Under the pieces are notes generated by a model. It ran no database searches. It was not told the origin of the DNA and saw only the letters and a program-made list of their open reading frames with translations. A program made the translations under genes and the position numbers. Positions 52,422-60,407 of a DNA stretch of 64,000 nucleotides are shown here, piece by piece. The stretch comes from Nonomuraea jiangxiensis (GTDB lineage Bacteria > Actinomycetota > Actinomycetes > Streptosporangiales > Streptosporangiaceae), in the NCBI RefSeq assembly GCF_900099965.1, contig NZ_FNDJ01000034.1:58631-122630 (forward strand), written 5' to 3'. Position 1 is the first letter of the stretch, and every line of letters begins with the position of its first letter.

Positions 52422-52925
52422 CTAGAGCGGCGGGCCGGGGCTGCGCGGTGCCGGGCTGGGCGGCGGCGCGGCCCGGGAGATCGCCGTGCCTGCCGCGAGC
52501 GCGAGGTCCGCCGCCTCGCCGGCGAGCGCCGAGAGGTTGGAGCGGGGCACGTGGTGCAGGCTCATCGAGACGTCCAGCGCCTCCCGCTTCGTCGTGCTCT
52601 GCGTGATCCGCAGGTCGGTGATCTGCATGTCCAGGCTGATCGTCAGGCCGGACACCACCGGGATGCCGGCCACCGCCATCAGCGGCGCGGCGGTCGCGGC
52701 GAGCGCCCGGCTGGTCAGCGCCATCGCCTCCAGCGCCTTTTTGACGAGCAGCCGGTCCGGCCCGATAAGGACGGCCTCGATCGCGATCGTCTTCACGGTC
52801 GGCTGGGTCGCTTGCGACCAGCGGCTGCCCATGATCCGCTCGATCCGGTAGCCCTGGCTGATCGTCATGCTCTGCACGTGGAACAGCGGGACGGCGCCGA
52901 CCAGCACCGGCGGGTTGGCGGTCAC
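52422..52925 (-). CDS. Tail-associated protein of unknown family
   Basis: A 167-residue protein. The GTG at 52925 overlaps the preceding 55-codon gene by 4 bp. An N-terminal beta part (FHVQSMTISQGYRIERIMG, KTIAIEAVLIGPDRLLVKK) is followed by an Ala-rich helix (60-90), then strands (VSGLTISLDMQITDLRITQ, EALDVSMSLHHVP) and a low-complexity Pro/Ala tail. The strand-helix-strand plan looks like tail terminator or hub-associated proteins. In many systems a LysM protein sits here, but no LysM motif is visible. Confidence 0.62.
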   Translation of the reverse strand: MTANPPVLVGAVPLFHVQSMTISQGYRIERIMGSRWSQATQPTVKTIAIEAVLIGPDRLLVKKALEAMALTSRALAATAAPLMAVAGIPVVSGLTISLDMQITDLRITQSTTKREALDVSMSLHHVPRSNLSALAGEAADLALAAGTAISRAAPPPSPAPRSPGPPL

Positions 52926-53089
52926 TGCCGGCTCGCCAGCTCACGGTCGAGCTCGGCGAAGACCTCGGAGACGACCCGCTGCACCAGCGCGTCGTTCGCG
53001 TCGCCGACGACCTCGACCTCGACCGGGAAGTAGTAGTGGACCACCGCGCCGTCGCCGGCCGGGAGGGCGGTGTCGCCGGAGCCGGCCAC
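52922..53089 (-). CDS. 55-residue tail-associated small protein
   Basis: A short gene fixed by context: its GTG at 53089 follows GGAGGA in the end of the tube gene, and its stop overlaps the next start (GTGA). It reads AVVHYYFPVEVEVVGDANDA, then a C-terminal amphipathic helix (VQRVVSEVFAELDRELASR). Small tail proteins of this size often sit between tube and hub genes. Function unknown. Confidence 0.6.
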   Translation of the reverse strand: MAGSGDTALPAGDGAVVHYYFPVEVEVVGDANDALVQRVVSEVFAELDRELASRQ

Positions 53090-53091
53090 GG

Positions 53092-53484
53092 TCAGTCCTC
53101 CACGCCGACGGTCAGCGCCATGCAGGTGAAGTTCGCCTGCGGCACGCCGTCGATGACCACGTTGCTGGGGGACGCCGAGGTGACCACGCACCGGGCGAAC
53201 TTCATGGCGTTGAACGCCCAGTCGGTGCCCCGCTTCTCGGCCACCGTGATGGCGAACTCGGTGCCGTTGACCGCCAGCTCGGTGAGGTCGGCCACGGTCG
53301 CCGCGATCGCCGGCACGGTCATCGTGAAGGTGAAGGTGAAGGGCTGCCGTACATAGCCGGTGTTGTCCTGCTCCAGGCTGTGCACCACGGTGTGCGGCAC
53401 GTTGAAGGTGGGTGTGAAGTTCGTGATCGGGGTGATCGTCCGATTGCCGAGCTTGACCTCGAGGCGCGTATTCCAGTCGGCCAT
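53092..53484 (-). CDS. Tail tube protein (Hcp/gp19-like)
   Basis: A 130-residue beta-barrel-type protein: MADWNTRLEVKLGNRTITPI, TFNVPHTVVHSLEQDN, FTFTFTMTVPAIAATVADLT, and WAFNAMKFARCVVTSASPSN. Length, the strand-rich composition with one helix, and position just after the sheath gene fit the inner tube of a contractile tail. It stacks as hexameric rings inside the sheath. Confidence 0.78.
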   Translation of the reverse strand: MADWNTRLEVKLGNRTITPITNFTPTFNVPHTVVHSLEQDNTGYVRQPFTFTFTMTVPAIAATVADLTELAVNGTEFAITVAEKRGTDWAFNAMKFARCVVTSASPSNVVIDGVPQANFTCMALTVGVED

Positions 53485-53498
53485 GGTCGCGGGTCCTC

Positions 53499-54938
53499 CT
53501 ACACGAACTTGAGCGTGATCGACAGGCGATGGATCGCCCCGGCGTAGTCGACGGAGACCAGGACCTCGACCACGCGCTGGCTCTGCGCGTCGTTGACCCG
53601 GTTGAGCTCAGCCTCGGTCAACGTGTTGGGGTCCTTGTCGAGCAGCACCTTGAGCGGCGTGGTGATCGTGAAGCCCTCGATCACCTCGCTCCGCACCAGG
53701 GGCTGGAGCACCGCCTCCATCTGGGCCTCCAGCGCGCGCAGCCCGGAGCGGCTCACGCGCAGGATCCCGATCGTCTTGATGAGCTGCGCCTTCACGCGGA
53801 ACGAGACGTCGTCGACGGTGCGTACGATGTCGATGTATTTCTTGCCACCGGGATTGCCGGTGTAGCCCTCGCCCAGATAGGTCCCGTGCCCGGGAATCAG
53901 CACCGGATCGACCAGCCAGTTCACGCCGTTCCCGGCCGGACCGCTCGCGAAGGTCTCGGTGCCGTTGATGGCCGCGATCTCCGAAGGCGTGAAGTCCGCG
54001 CTGGTGATGTTGACCGGCTTGAGCAGCATCGAGATGTGCGGCTCGTAACCGGCGATCATCCCGGCCAGGGCCGCCGCCGCGTCCTGGTCGCTCTTGTGGG
54101 CGATGTAGATCATCCGCTCGTTGGCCAGCGCCCCGGTGACGACGCCGGTCGCCGTGGCTCCCTTGGCGAGCATGGCCACGCCCATCCGCTCCTTGCCGTC
54201 CCCGCCGGTGTTGGAGACGCTGCTGACGTGGTTGGCCAGCAGGACGATCGCGCCACCGGGCGCGGCGCCGGTAGTGGCGTCGAGAGCCGTGTTCGCGAGC
54301 GCGACGAGCTGCGCGTCGAGTGGCGCGACCGCGTTGATGGCCGCCGCCCAGTCCGGTCCGGCGGCCGTCCGCACGCCGTAGACCAGCGTGGGCCCCGGCG
54401 ACTGCGCGAAGGCGAGCGCGATGGCCTCGCCCAGGTCGCCCGGGGCGCGGCGGCGGGCCTCGGCCGGATCGGTGAAGGCGATCGGTGTGTTCGGGCGGGC
54501 GATGGGCGGCTCGGCACCCAGCCTCGCGTCCGCCGCTGTGTCGGTGAACGTGGTGGTGGTGTTGTCCTCGATCGTCGCCAGCAGCCGCCCGGAGCCCGCA
54601 GTCCCGTTGACGGCCGTGCGGTAGAGCCGGCGCGCCACGGTGTTCGTGCCGGCCCCGCCGGTCGGGATGGCGGTGACGTTGACGACCTGGTTGCCGGCGG
54701 TGGTGGCGACCGTGGCCTCGGCGCCGGTCTCGGTCTCCCCCTGGGCGGTCACCATCGTCACCGCGTACCGGTAGGTGCCGATCCCCAGCCCTGCGCCGGT
54801 GACCGCCGCGGCGGTCGGCGCGGCCGGCGCCGCGACGGCGGGCCGGACCTGACCCACCACTGCGATGTTGCCGAAGGCGCGCACCGCCGGCGCGAACAGG
54901 TCGGCAACCGGGTTCACCCGGATATATCGGACAGTCAT
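53499..54938 (-). CDS. Contractile tail sheath protein with inserted beta domain
   Basis: A 479-residue sheath subunit. The C-terminal core is canonical: ISMLLKPVNITSADFT, the VNWLVDPVLIPGHGTYLGEG segment, KKYIDIVRTVDDVSFRVKAQ, and the end VEVLVSVDYAGAIHRLSITL with the conserved final strand. Residues about 36-140 are an added Ig/Fn3-like beta domain (GIGTYRYAVTMVTAQGETET, ARRLYRTAVNGTA) displayed on the outside. The ATG at 54938 overlaps the small upstream gene by 4 bp. Confidence 0.92.
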   Translation of the reverse strand: MTVRYIRVNPVADLFAPAVRAFGNIAVVGQVRPAVAAPAAPTAAAVTGAGLGIGTYRYAVTMVTAQGETETGAEATVATTAGNQVVNVTAIPTGGAGTNTVARRLYRTAVNGTAGSGRLLATIEDNTTTTFTDTAADARLGAEPPIARPNTPIAFTDPAEARRRAPGDLGEAIALAFAQSPGPTLVYGVRTAAGPDWAAAINAVAPLDAQLVALANTALDATTGAAPGGAIVLLANHVSSVSNTGGDGKERMGVAMLAKGATATGVVTGALANERMIYIAHKSDQDAAAALAGMIAGYEPHISMLLKPVNITSADFTPSEIAAINGTETFASGPAGNGVNWLVDPVLIPGHGTYLGEGYTGNPGGKKYIDIVRTVDDVSFRVKAQLIKTIGILRVSRSGLRALEAQMEAVLQPLVRSEVIEGFTITTPLKVLLDKDPNTLTEAELNRVNDAQSQRVVEVLVSVDYAGAIHRLSITLKFV

Positions 54939-55135
54939 CGATGCTCTTCTCCGTGCTCGCTCAGTGGAATTCGGCCGCTAGCCTGCGCCGCAGCCGCGCC
55001 TGCTGCTCGCGGCTGAGTGCGGAGGGCGGGGCCGGCTTGCCGGGCGTCGGGGCTCTCGGCCGCGCCGGTCTCCTCGTCCCGTGTTGTGGCGGGCGCCGAT
55101 CGTTCGGCCGGCGTGCCTCGCTGCTGTTCGGGCAT
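54935..55135 (-). CDS. Small sheath-upstream ORF, reading frame ambiguous
   Basis: The ATG at 55135 has GGAGGA 4 nt upstream and gives 66 residues whose stop overlaps the sheath start (ATGA), favouring translation. The product is low-complexity (Ala/Glu/Gln/Arg). Another frame (55146 to 54961, 61 residues) ends in the more protein-like LSREQQARLRRRLAAEFH but lacks as good a ribosome site. Either frame, or a frameshifted composite, could be the real gene. Confidence 0.4.
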   Translation of the reverse strand: MPEQQRGTPAERSAPATTRDEETGAAESPDARQAGPALRTQPRAAGAAAAQASGRIPLSEHGEEHR

Positions 55136-55161
55136 GTCTCCTCCATCCCCGGTGCCGGGCG

Positions 55162-55977
55162 TCAGACGAAGAGGGCGAGCACTCCTTCGGCGGCGAAGAA
55201 CGACTCCAGGGCGGCCGTGCTCAGCGGCCCGCCCGGGGCGGCCGCCGCGGGCATGAGGACCACCGGCGCGTACGGTGTCCGGATCTCCGCCTCGTCGGGC
55301 TTGCCCGGGAGGACCGCGCTCTCCACGGCGGCCCGTGCCAGCTTCGCGTCGCGCAGGGCGGACGCGACGTCCACGGTGTCCCGGATGAGCATCGCCAGCC
55401 GCAGCTCGTACCGGTGCCGGTTCGCCGGATCGTCCGGGTCGAACGGTCCCAGGGTGCGCAGGTGGATCTCGGTGAGCAGGTAGTGGAACGCCTCGCGCAG
55501 CCCGTCAACGGTGGTGATGCCGTGCTCCCGCATGAACGCGTCCAGGTCGAGGAAGCGGAACCGGCTGCGGAAGTCCTCCAGGCTGGTCACCCCGGTGATC
55601 TCCCGCGTGACGATCGACTCCACCTCGCCGCCGTCGATCTCCAGCAGCAACGACAGGTCGATCTCGGCCGACAGATCCACCCAGACCGGCGACAGCGGAT
55701 CGTGCCGCTCCAGCGTGAGCTCGGTCCTGGTGTAGGCGGGCGTCGACTGAAACCAGCTTCCGATGGTACGCCGGGAGGCGACGACGGGCCGCTGGAACTC
55801 CGCCCGCCGCACGCGTACGTCCGAGACGCCCCGGACGGTCGCGAAGTCCATGGTGTACATCGCGGCCAGCAGCGCGCGGACCCGGGCGTGCCCGGGGTCG
55901 CCCGGCGGGTCCACCAACGCGGCCAGCTGTGCCGGGTTTCGCAGCCGCACCATCTGCTCGTCGACGAAAACGCTCAC
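55162..55977 (-). CDS. Injection-locus protein of unknown family, upstream of sheath
   Basis: A 271-residue protein. The GTG at 55977 is chosen because it overlaps the 125-residue gene stop by 4 bp; the longer in-frame reading is a shadow. It has an N-terminal VFVDEQMVRLRNPAQLAALV, a central FRFLDLDAFMREHGITTVDG, a beta part (TELTLERHDPLSPVWVDLSA) and a C-terminal HRYELRLAMLIRDTVDVASA helix. I considered the cap/terminator (DUF4255-like) slot but do not see that family's pattern. It is probably structural or a regulator of assembly. Confidence 0.6.
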   Translation of the reverse strand: MSVFVDEQMVRLRNPAQLAALVDPPGDPGHARVRALLAAMYTMDFATVRGVSDVRVRRAEFQRPVVASRRTIGSWFQSTPAYTRTELTLERHDPLSPVWVDLSAEIDLSLLLEIDGGEVESIVTREITGVTSLEDFRSRFRFLDLDAFMREHGITTVDGLREAFHYLLTEIHLRTLGPFDPDDPANRHRYELRLAMLIRDTVDVASALRDAKLARAAVESAVLPGKPDEAEIRTPYAPVVLMPAAAAPGGPLSTAALESFFAAEGVLALFV

Positions 55978-56351
55978 GACCGTGGCCTCCCGTCGAGCAT
56001 GGCGTGCACGACCTCCCGCAGCCCGGCCGGCGAGACCTCCCGGATCGGGCGCGCCGACGGCCGGAGCTCGCACATCCAGGCCGACCGGGCGTCCGTCGAG
56101 AGCGTGAGGACGACCAGGTCGCGATGCCTCAGCAGGAGGTCGCAGGGCAGGCCCGCGTCGGTGCTACCGGCCGGCACGCCGACGATGACCACGTCCGGCG
56201 TCTGCCGCTCGATCGCGGCGTCGATGCCGTCCCGGTCGGCATGCCGGAGCGGGTCGACCCGTACGAGCGGATCGTCCGCGAATGCCTCGCGGACCACGTC
56301 GGCGAGCAGCCCCGGCAGCCGGGTCACCGCCACAGTCACGGTCACGGTCAC
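55974..56351 (-). CDS. 125-residue receiver-like alpha/beta protein
   Basis: Starting at the first of several GTG codons near 56351 (the exact start is uncertain), the protein reads LPGLLADVVREAFADDPLVR, then DVVIVGVPAGSTDAGLPCDL, VVLTLSTDARSAWMCELRP and ISPAGL-like REVSPAGLREVVHAMLDG. This is the order of a response-regulator receiver fold, without its phosphorylatable Asp pocket or an output domain. It lies between the LuxR-type regulator and the structural genes and could act as its partner or anti-regulator. Confidence 0.55.
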   Translation of the reverse strand: MTVTVTVAVTRLPGLLADVVREAFADDPLVRVDPLRHADRDGIDAAIERQTPDVVIVGVPAGSTDAGLPCDLLLRHRDLVVLTLSTDARSAWMCELRPSARPIREVSPAGLREVVHAMLDGRPRS

Positions 56352-56424
56352 GCGGACATCGTGCCCAACCGCCCGGGCGGCCCGAAAGGACCGGAGGATC
56401 CAGTACCTTCGCCTGCCGGGTGCT

Positions 56425-56510
56425 GGACCCGCCTCCTCGGACCCGCTTCCTTGGACCGCTTGCTTGGACCGCTTGCTTGGACCCGCTTGCTTGGACCCGT
56501 TTCCTTGGAT
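56425..56510. repeat. Six tandem 13-14-bp repeats (GGACCCGCTTGCTT-type)
   Basis: Units GGACCCGCCTCCTC, GGACCCGCTTCCTT, GGACCGCTTGCTT (twice), GGACCCGCTTGCTT and GGACCCGTTTCCTT follow one another between the LuxR-type regulator stop (56516) and the 125-residue gene. It is a minisatellite-like array, within the injection locus, in a short non-coding gap. It may be a regulator-binding array or a slippage-prone spacer. Confidence 0.7.
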
Positions 56511-56515
56511 CGGCC

Positions 56516-57232
56516 TCAGTCGGCCGGGGCCCGCCGCGTCCTGCGGAAGTTGGCGACGGCCTCGCCGCGCCGGCGTGCTCCCGTCTTTTCCAGGATGTGG
56601 TGCACGTGGTTCTTCACGGTGCGCACGCCGATGCCGAGGCGGTCGCCGATCTCCTGGTTCGAAAGGCCTAGATCCAGCAGCCCGAGGACCTGGTCCTCGC
56701 GGTCGGTGAGGGCCGGGGCCCGCGGCACCGGACGCCGCTCGGAGGCGAGCGTGGCGACCCGCCGCATGAGCAGGGCGGTCATCCTGGGGCTGCACAGCGT
56801 CTCGCCGGCGGCCACCGCGCGCATGAGGCGCAGCAGGTGGTCGAGCGATTCCGAGCGCAGCAGGTAGCCGTGCACTCCCGCCTCGGCACAGGCTACGACC
56901 TCGGCCTCCGACTCGCTGACGCCGAGCGCTATGGTCCGCGGGGCCGGGGTCAGCGCTGCGGCGGCACCCAGCAGCACGCCGTCGCTGAGAACATCCACAT
57001 TCGCCAGTACGAGATCGGGAACCTCGGCGGTGACCGCGGCGACCGCGGTGGCTGTATCGATGGCCGTCAGGACCTTGCCGATGCCGTCCTGCCGGGCGAG
57101 GACGCTCGCCAGTCCTTCCCGATAGAGGCACACATCGTCGACGATGAGTAAAGCGAGATCGGTGAACATCGGCTGACCCGCCCGCCGACCATTCGCCGCC
57201 GTATTTTCGTCCCGCATCGCCGAGAGCGTCAT
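56516..57232 (-). CDS. LuxR/NarL-type regulator with degenerate receiver
   Basis: A 238-residue protein; the ATG at 57232 has GGAGGTGG 4-6 nt upstream and is preferred to the in-frame ATG at 57301. Residues about 23-140 are receiver-like (LALLIVDDVCLYREGLASVL), but the phosphoacceptor strand reads LVLANVDVLSDG, with Asn where Asp is expected. A C-terminal GerE HTH is clear (LTDREDQVLGLLDLGLSNQE, then IGDRLGIGVRTVKNHVHHIL). It is the upstream-most gene of the injection locus and the obvious candidate activator; phosphorylation-independent control is likely. Confidence 0.85.
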   Translation of the reverse strand: MTLSAMRDENTAANGRRAGQPMFTDLALLIVDDVCLYREGLASVLARQDGIGKVLTAIDTATAVAAVTAEVPDLVLANVDVLSDGVLLGAAAALTPAPRTIALGVSESEAEVVACAEAGVHGYLLRSESLDHLLRLMRAVAAGETLCSPRMTALLMRRVATLASERRPVPRAPALTDREDQVLGLLDLGLSNQEIGDRLGIGVRTVKNHVHHILEKTGARRRGEAVANFRRTRRAPAD

Positions 57233-57542
57233 CGGTCCACCTCCACCCTGGGCCGAGTGCGTCGGGGGAGTGGGCGGCCCTCCCCTGAAACGCGACGACA
57301 CCTCACGGCAAGTGGCGCCGCCATCCCCTCGGCTGTTCCGCCGTCGTGAGGGTAGAGCGACGCGCGGTGACTCCGCCTCAGGGTCGACCCCAGGGATTTC
57401 CCCAGCACGAGGCGCGCCGCGAGCTCGCGACCCGCCTCCCGATGCCCCCGGTCACGCGCCCGACCGGCGGCGAACCCTCCACAAGGGGATCGGCGCCCTG
57501 TTCGGTCTCCCCCTTGAGAAGTAGCGCGTTCGGACCCTGAGT
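57233..57542. other. 310-bp intergenic region between divergent regulator and cyd locus
   Basis: It lies between the LuxR-type regulator (minus) and the small membrane gene at 57543 (plus), so it should hold both promoters. I see only a CAAGGGG/CCCCTTG inverted repeat (57482-57488 and 57510-57516) and a poor TTGAGA/CTGAGT pair 17 bp apart (57514-57542). No gene is supported. Confidence 0.4.
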
Positions 57543-57749
57543 ATGACGCGTGCCTTATCCCTGGGGATGATCGCGTTTCCGAGCCCCCCTTATAGCATCA
57601 TCGCCGGCATCGTCATCGGCAACGTGGTCGTCTCACTGCTGATGAACCGGGACAGCGGTCTCGGAATCGACGAGCTGATCGCCTTCGGCGGTGGGGCGCT
57701 GCTCGGGGTCGTGGTCGAGTTCGCCATATTCAGGCGGCCCAGGCGCTGA
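57543..57749 (+). CDS. Small two-helix membrane protein upstream of cydA
   Basis: A 68-residue protein with two hydrophobic stretches (SIIAGIVIGNVVVSLLM and FGGGALLGVVVEFAIF) separated by an acidic loop (NRDSGLGIDE) and a basic end. The start is uncertain (57543 or 57567); no strong ribosome site is seen. The stop is 4 bp before cydA, so it is coupled to the oxidase genes. It could be a small auxiliary subunit, of which several are known for bd oxidases, though I do not recognise CydX or CydS. Confidence 0.55.
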   Translation: MTRALSLGMIAFPSPPYSIIAGIVIGNVVVSLLMNRDSGLGIDELIAFGGGALLGVVVEFAIFRRPRR

Positions 57750-57753
57750 GGCA

Positions 57754-59006
57754 ATGGATGCGCTCACCCTCGCCCGGCTCGAATTCGGCATCACCACCAG
57801 CCTGCACTTCCTCTTCGTCGCCCTGACCCTCGGCCTGGCGCCGTTGATCGCGTTTCTGCAGACCAGATGGGTCAGGACGGGCAACCCGCTGCACGAGCGG
57901 CTGACGAAGTTCTGGGGTCAGATCTACGTCATCAACTACGGACTCGGCATCATCTCCGGATTATTGCTGGAGTTCCAATTCAGCCTCAACTGGAGCGGCC
58001 TCACGCACTTCGCCGGTGAGCTCTTCGGCGCCCCGCTGGCGATGGAAACTCTGTTCGCGTTCTTCGTCGAATCGACGTTCCTCGGCCTCTGGATTTTCGG
58101 CTGGGGAAAAATGCCGAAGGTGCTGCACCTGATCTCGTTCTACATCGTCGGCGCTCGGCGCTGGCCTCCGCCTATCTCATCGTCGTCGCGAACGGATTTC
58201 TGCAGAACCCGGTGGGTTTCGTACGCGACGGCGATGGCCTGCGCATGGTCGACGTCGGCGCGGTGTTCACCAATCCGGCCGCGCTGCTGGCCGTCGGGCA
58301 CGTTCTGCCCGCCGCGCTCATGGTGAGCGGTTTCTTCATGGCCGGCGTGAGCGCCTGGCATTTCCGCCGGGGCACGGGCGAGGTGCCGTTCTTCCGCTAC
58401 TCCATGCGGCTGGGGCTGACGGTCGGATACATCGCCACCTTCTTCACCATCGGCTTCGGCGACGCCCAGGTGCTGTGGGTGGTGCGCAACCAGGCGACCA
58501 AACTGCCGGGCAGCGACGAGACCGCGGCGGTCGCGGCGCGCATGGTGGCCGAGCACGGCCCGGGGAATTACGTGGCGCCCGACTGGATCACGATAGCCGT
58601 GACGGTGATGCTGTCGGTCGCCTACCTCTACGTGCTGTTCGCGCTCATTCCCATCGTCCTGCTCGGCCACGGCCGGATCGAGAAACGCCGGTTCCTGCTC
58701 GCCGTCGGGGTCTGGACGATCCCGCTGCCCTTCATCACCACGATCATCGGCTGGGTGGTGCGGGAGATCGGGCGGCAACCCTGGATCATCTATGACGTGC
58801 TGCCCACCAGCGAGGCCGTCTCCGAGGTGAGCACCACGAACATGTTCATCTCACTGGTCGTCTTCACCTCGCTCTACCTCACGCTGGTGGTCGTCGGATA
58901 CCGGTTGATCGCCAGGGCCGCGCGCAAGGATCCAGACGACGTGATGCTCGGGCGCACGCTGGGCGAGTCCGAGGACCACGTACCAGAACCCGCCGGGGAG
59001 CGTTGA
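57754..59006 (+). pseudogene. cydA: Cytochrome bd oxidase subunit I, frameshifted as read
   Basis: Two frames make one CydA. The first (57754 to about 58160) has MDALTLARLEFGITTSLHFL with the heme-ligand His region and GLGIISGLLLEFQFSLNWSG. The second (about 58160-59006) continues LASAYLIVVANGFLQNPVGF, then GFGDAQVLWVV-like helices and VGVWTIPLPFITTIIGWVVR, REIGRQPWIIYDVLPT. The switch sits in the repetitive GGCGCTCGGCGCTGG at about 58150-58164, where one base appears to be missing. CydA carries the quinol site and hemes b558, b595 and d for oxygen reduction in the membrane. Sequencing error or a real lesion cannot be told apart here; cydB is intact. Confidence 0.85.
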
Positions 59007-59941
59007 TGGACATCGTCTGGTTGCTCGTCGTCGGCCTGCTCCTGGCCGGCTGGTTCGCGCTCGACGGGTTCAGCATCGGCGCGGGCATGGTCATGGGCGC
59101 GCTGCGCGACGACCCGCCGGCCCGGCGCCGGGTGATCGCCGCCATCGGGCCGTTCTTCCTGGCCAACGAGGTCTGGTTGATCGCCTTCGCGGGCACGCTC
59201 GCGGTGGCCTTCCCCGACACCGAGGCGCGGCTGTTCACCTCGCTCTATCCCACGTTGGTGCTGCTGATCGCGGCGTGGCTGGCGCGGGACATGGGCATGT
59301 GGTTCCGCTCCCGCCGTCCCGGACGCCGCTGGCGGACGCGGTGGGAGGCCGTCATGGCGGGCGCGAGCGTGGTGTTCGCCGGCGCAGCCGGGCTGTTCCT
59401 GGGCAACGCCGTCCAGGGGCCGGCCGGGAGCGGGGTGTGGGTGCTGAATCCGTACGGGCTGCTCGGCATGCTCGCCGTGGTGGCGGTGTTCCTGCTGCAC
59501 GGCGCGGCGTTCCTGGTCGCGCGGACGCACGGCGAGCTGCGCGAGCGGGCCAGGCACGTGGCCGGGCGCGTCGTGCTGCCCGTGGTCGTGCTGATGGTGG
59601 CCTTCATCGGTACGGCGCCGCTGGTCGCCGACGACATCACGCCCATCGCCTTCGTCCTGGGCACCGTCGCCCCGATCGCCGCCGGCGTCGCCTGGTACGC
59701 GCTCAGGAAAGGCAAGGACGCCCTGACGTTCGCGGCGACGACCGTGGCCACGGTAGCGGTGCCCTTCACGGCGGGGGCCCTGATGGCGGGACGCATACTG
59801 GCCGAGGCCGCCGAACCCAGCACGCTCCAGCGGATCACGATCGTGCTGCTGCCGGCGCTGCCGGTGCTGATCGCCGGCCAGGTGATCCTGTGGTGGATCC
59901 ACCGCCACCGCCTGTCCGACCGCTCCGTCACCTTCTTCTGA
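59006..59941 (+). CDS. cydB: Cytochrome bd oxidase subunit II
   Basis: A 311-residue membrane protein with eight or nine helices. The ATG at 59006 overlaps the cydA stop (TTGATG). Family landmarks: LLLAGWFALDGFSIGAGMVM, PFFLANEVWLIAFAGTLAVA, and the AARD-like AWLARDMGMWFRSRRP loop. With CydA it forms the high-affinity oxygen-reducing quinol oxidase used under low oxygen or stress. No CydDC transporter is nearby. Confidence 0.93.
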   Translation: MDIVWLLVVGLLLAGWFALDGFSIGAGMVMGALRDDPPARRRVIAAIGPFFLANEVWLIAFAGTLAVAFPDTEARLFTSLYPTLVLLIAAWLARDMGMWFRSRRPGRRWRTRWEAVMAGASVVFAGAAGLFLGNAVQGPAGSGVWVLNPYGLLGMLAVVAVFLLHGAAFLVARTHGELRERARHVAGRVVLPVVVLMVAFIGTAPLVADDITPIAFVLGTVAPIAAGVAWYALRKGKDALTFAATTVATVAVPFTAGALMAGRILAEAAEPSTLQRITIVLLPALPVLIAGQVILWWIHRHRLSDRSVTFF

Positions 59942-60000
59942 CCCACCCCGGCCCCCGCTGGTGCGTCACTGCCAGCTCTGCGGCCTGCAAGTGCAGCCCG

Positions 60001-60146
60001 GCCGGTTCTCCCCGCCACCGGGCCGCTCGCCCGGAGGTCCGGATCACCGCATGCGGTCGCCGGGGATGCGGCAGTTCGGCGCCGTTGGCCGGGTTGACCG
60101 GGATCAGCCGGGTGCGGACCGCTGCTTCCAGCGCGGTCCGCGAGGT
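60001..60146 (-). pseudogene. Remnant of a tyrosine-type integrase
   Basis: On the minus strand the frame reads TALEAAVRTRLIPVNPA, ELPHPRRPHAVI and RAARWRG, the core-binding-to-catalytic linker typical of actinobacterial phage or element integrases (A-x-x-R-x-L-I-x-x-N-P-A ... R-R-P-H-A-V). Catalytic R-H-R-Y residues are missing and neither flank continues it. The surrounding 466-bp stretch (59942-60407) contains no other gene I can support. Confidence 0.6.
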
Positions 60147-60407
60147 GTGTGGATTTGCCCACGGCGGTAACCGGCGACCGGTTGGCAAGGGACGGGACGC
60201 CAGCACCGGGAGACGGATGGGCGTTGCGTGGTCCTGCCGGGTTGACGGCCGCAGGGCGCTCTTTGCGGCCCGCCGCTGCCCGACGGTGCATCGGGCCCCT
60301 GCGCCGTCGCGGGCGGCAGTGGCCGATGCTCGGCCTGACGCTTGCGCTTCCCGGGGGCCGGCGTAACCACCCTGGCGGAGGCGCTGCCCGGTGTCTGGAA
60401 GCGCTGG

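Noticed and set aside
52422..52925. LysM hub protein
   Set aside because: No LysM motif is visible in the 167 residues.
55162..55977. DUF4255 (Pvc16-like) cap protein
   Set aside because: The position fits but the sequence pattern does not; left as unknown.
38449..57232. Prophage
   Set aside because: No capsid, portal, terminase, lysis or integrase genes among the tail-like genes.
38449..57232. Type VI secretion system
   Set aside because: No TssJLM membrane complex and no ClpV; gp25/gpJ/sheath layout is phage- or eCIS-like.
57482..57516. Rho-independent terminator
   Set aside because: A 7-bp stem with a 21-nt loop and no U-tract, located between divergent genes, is not convincing.
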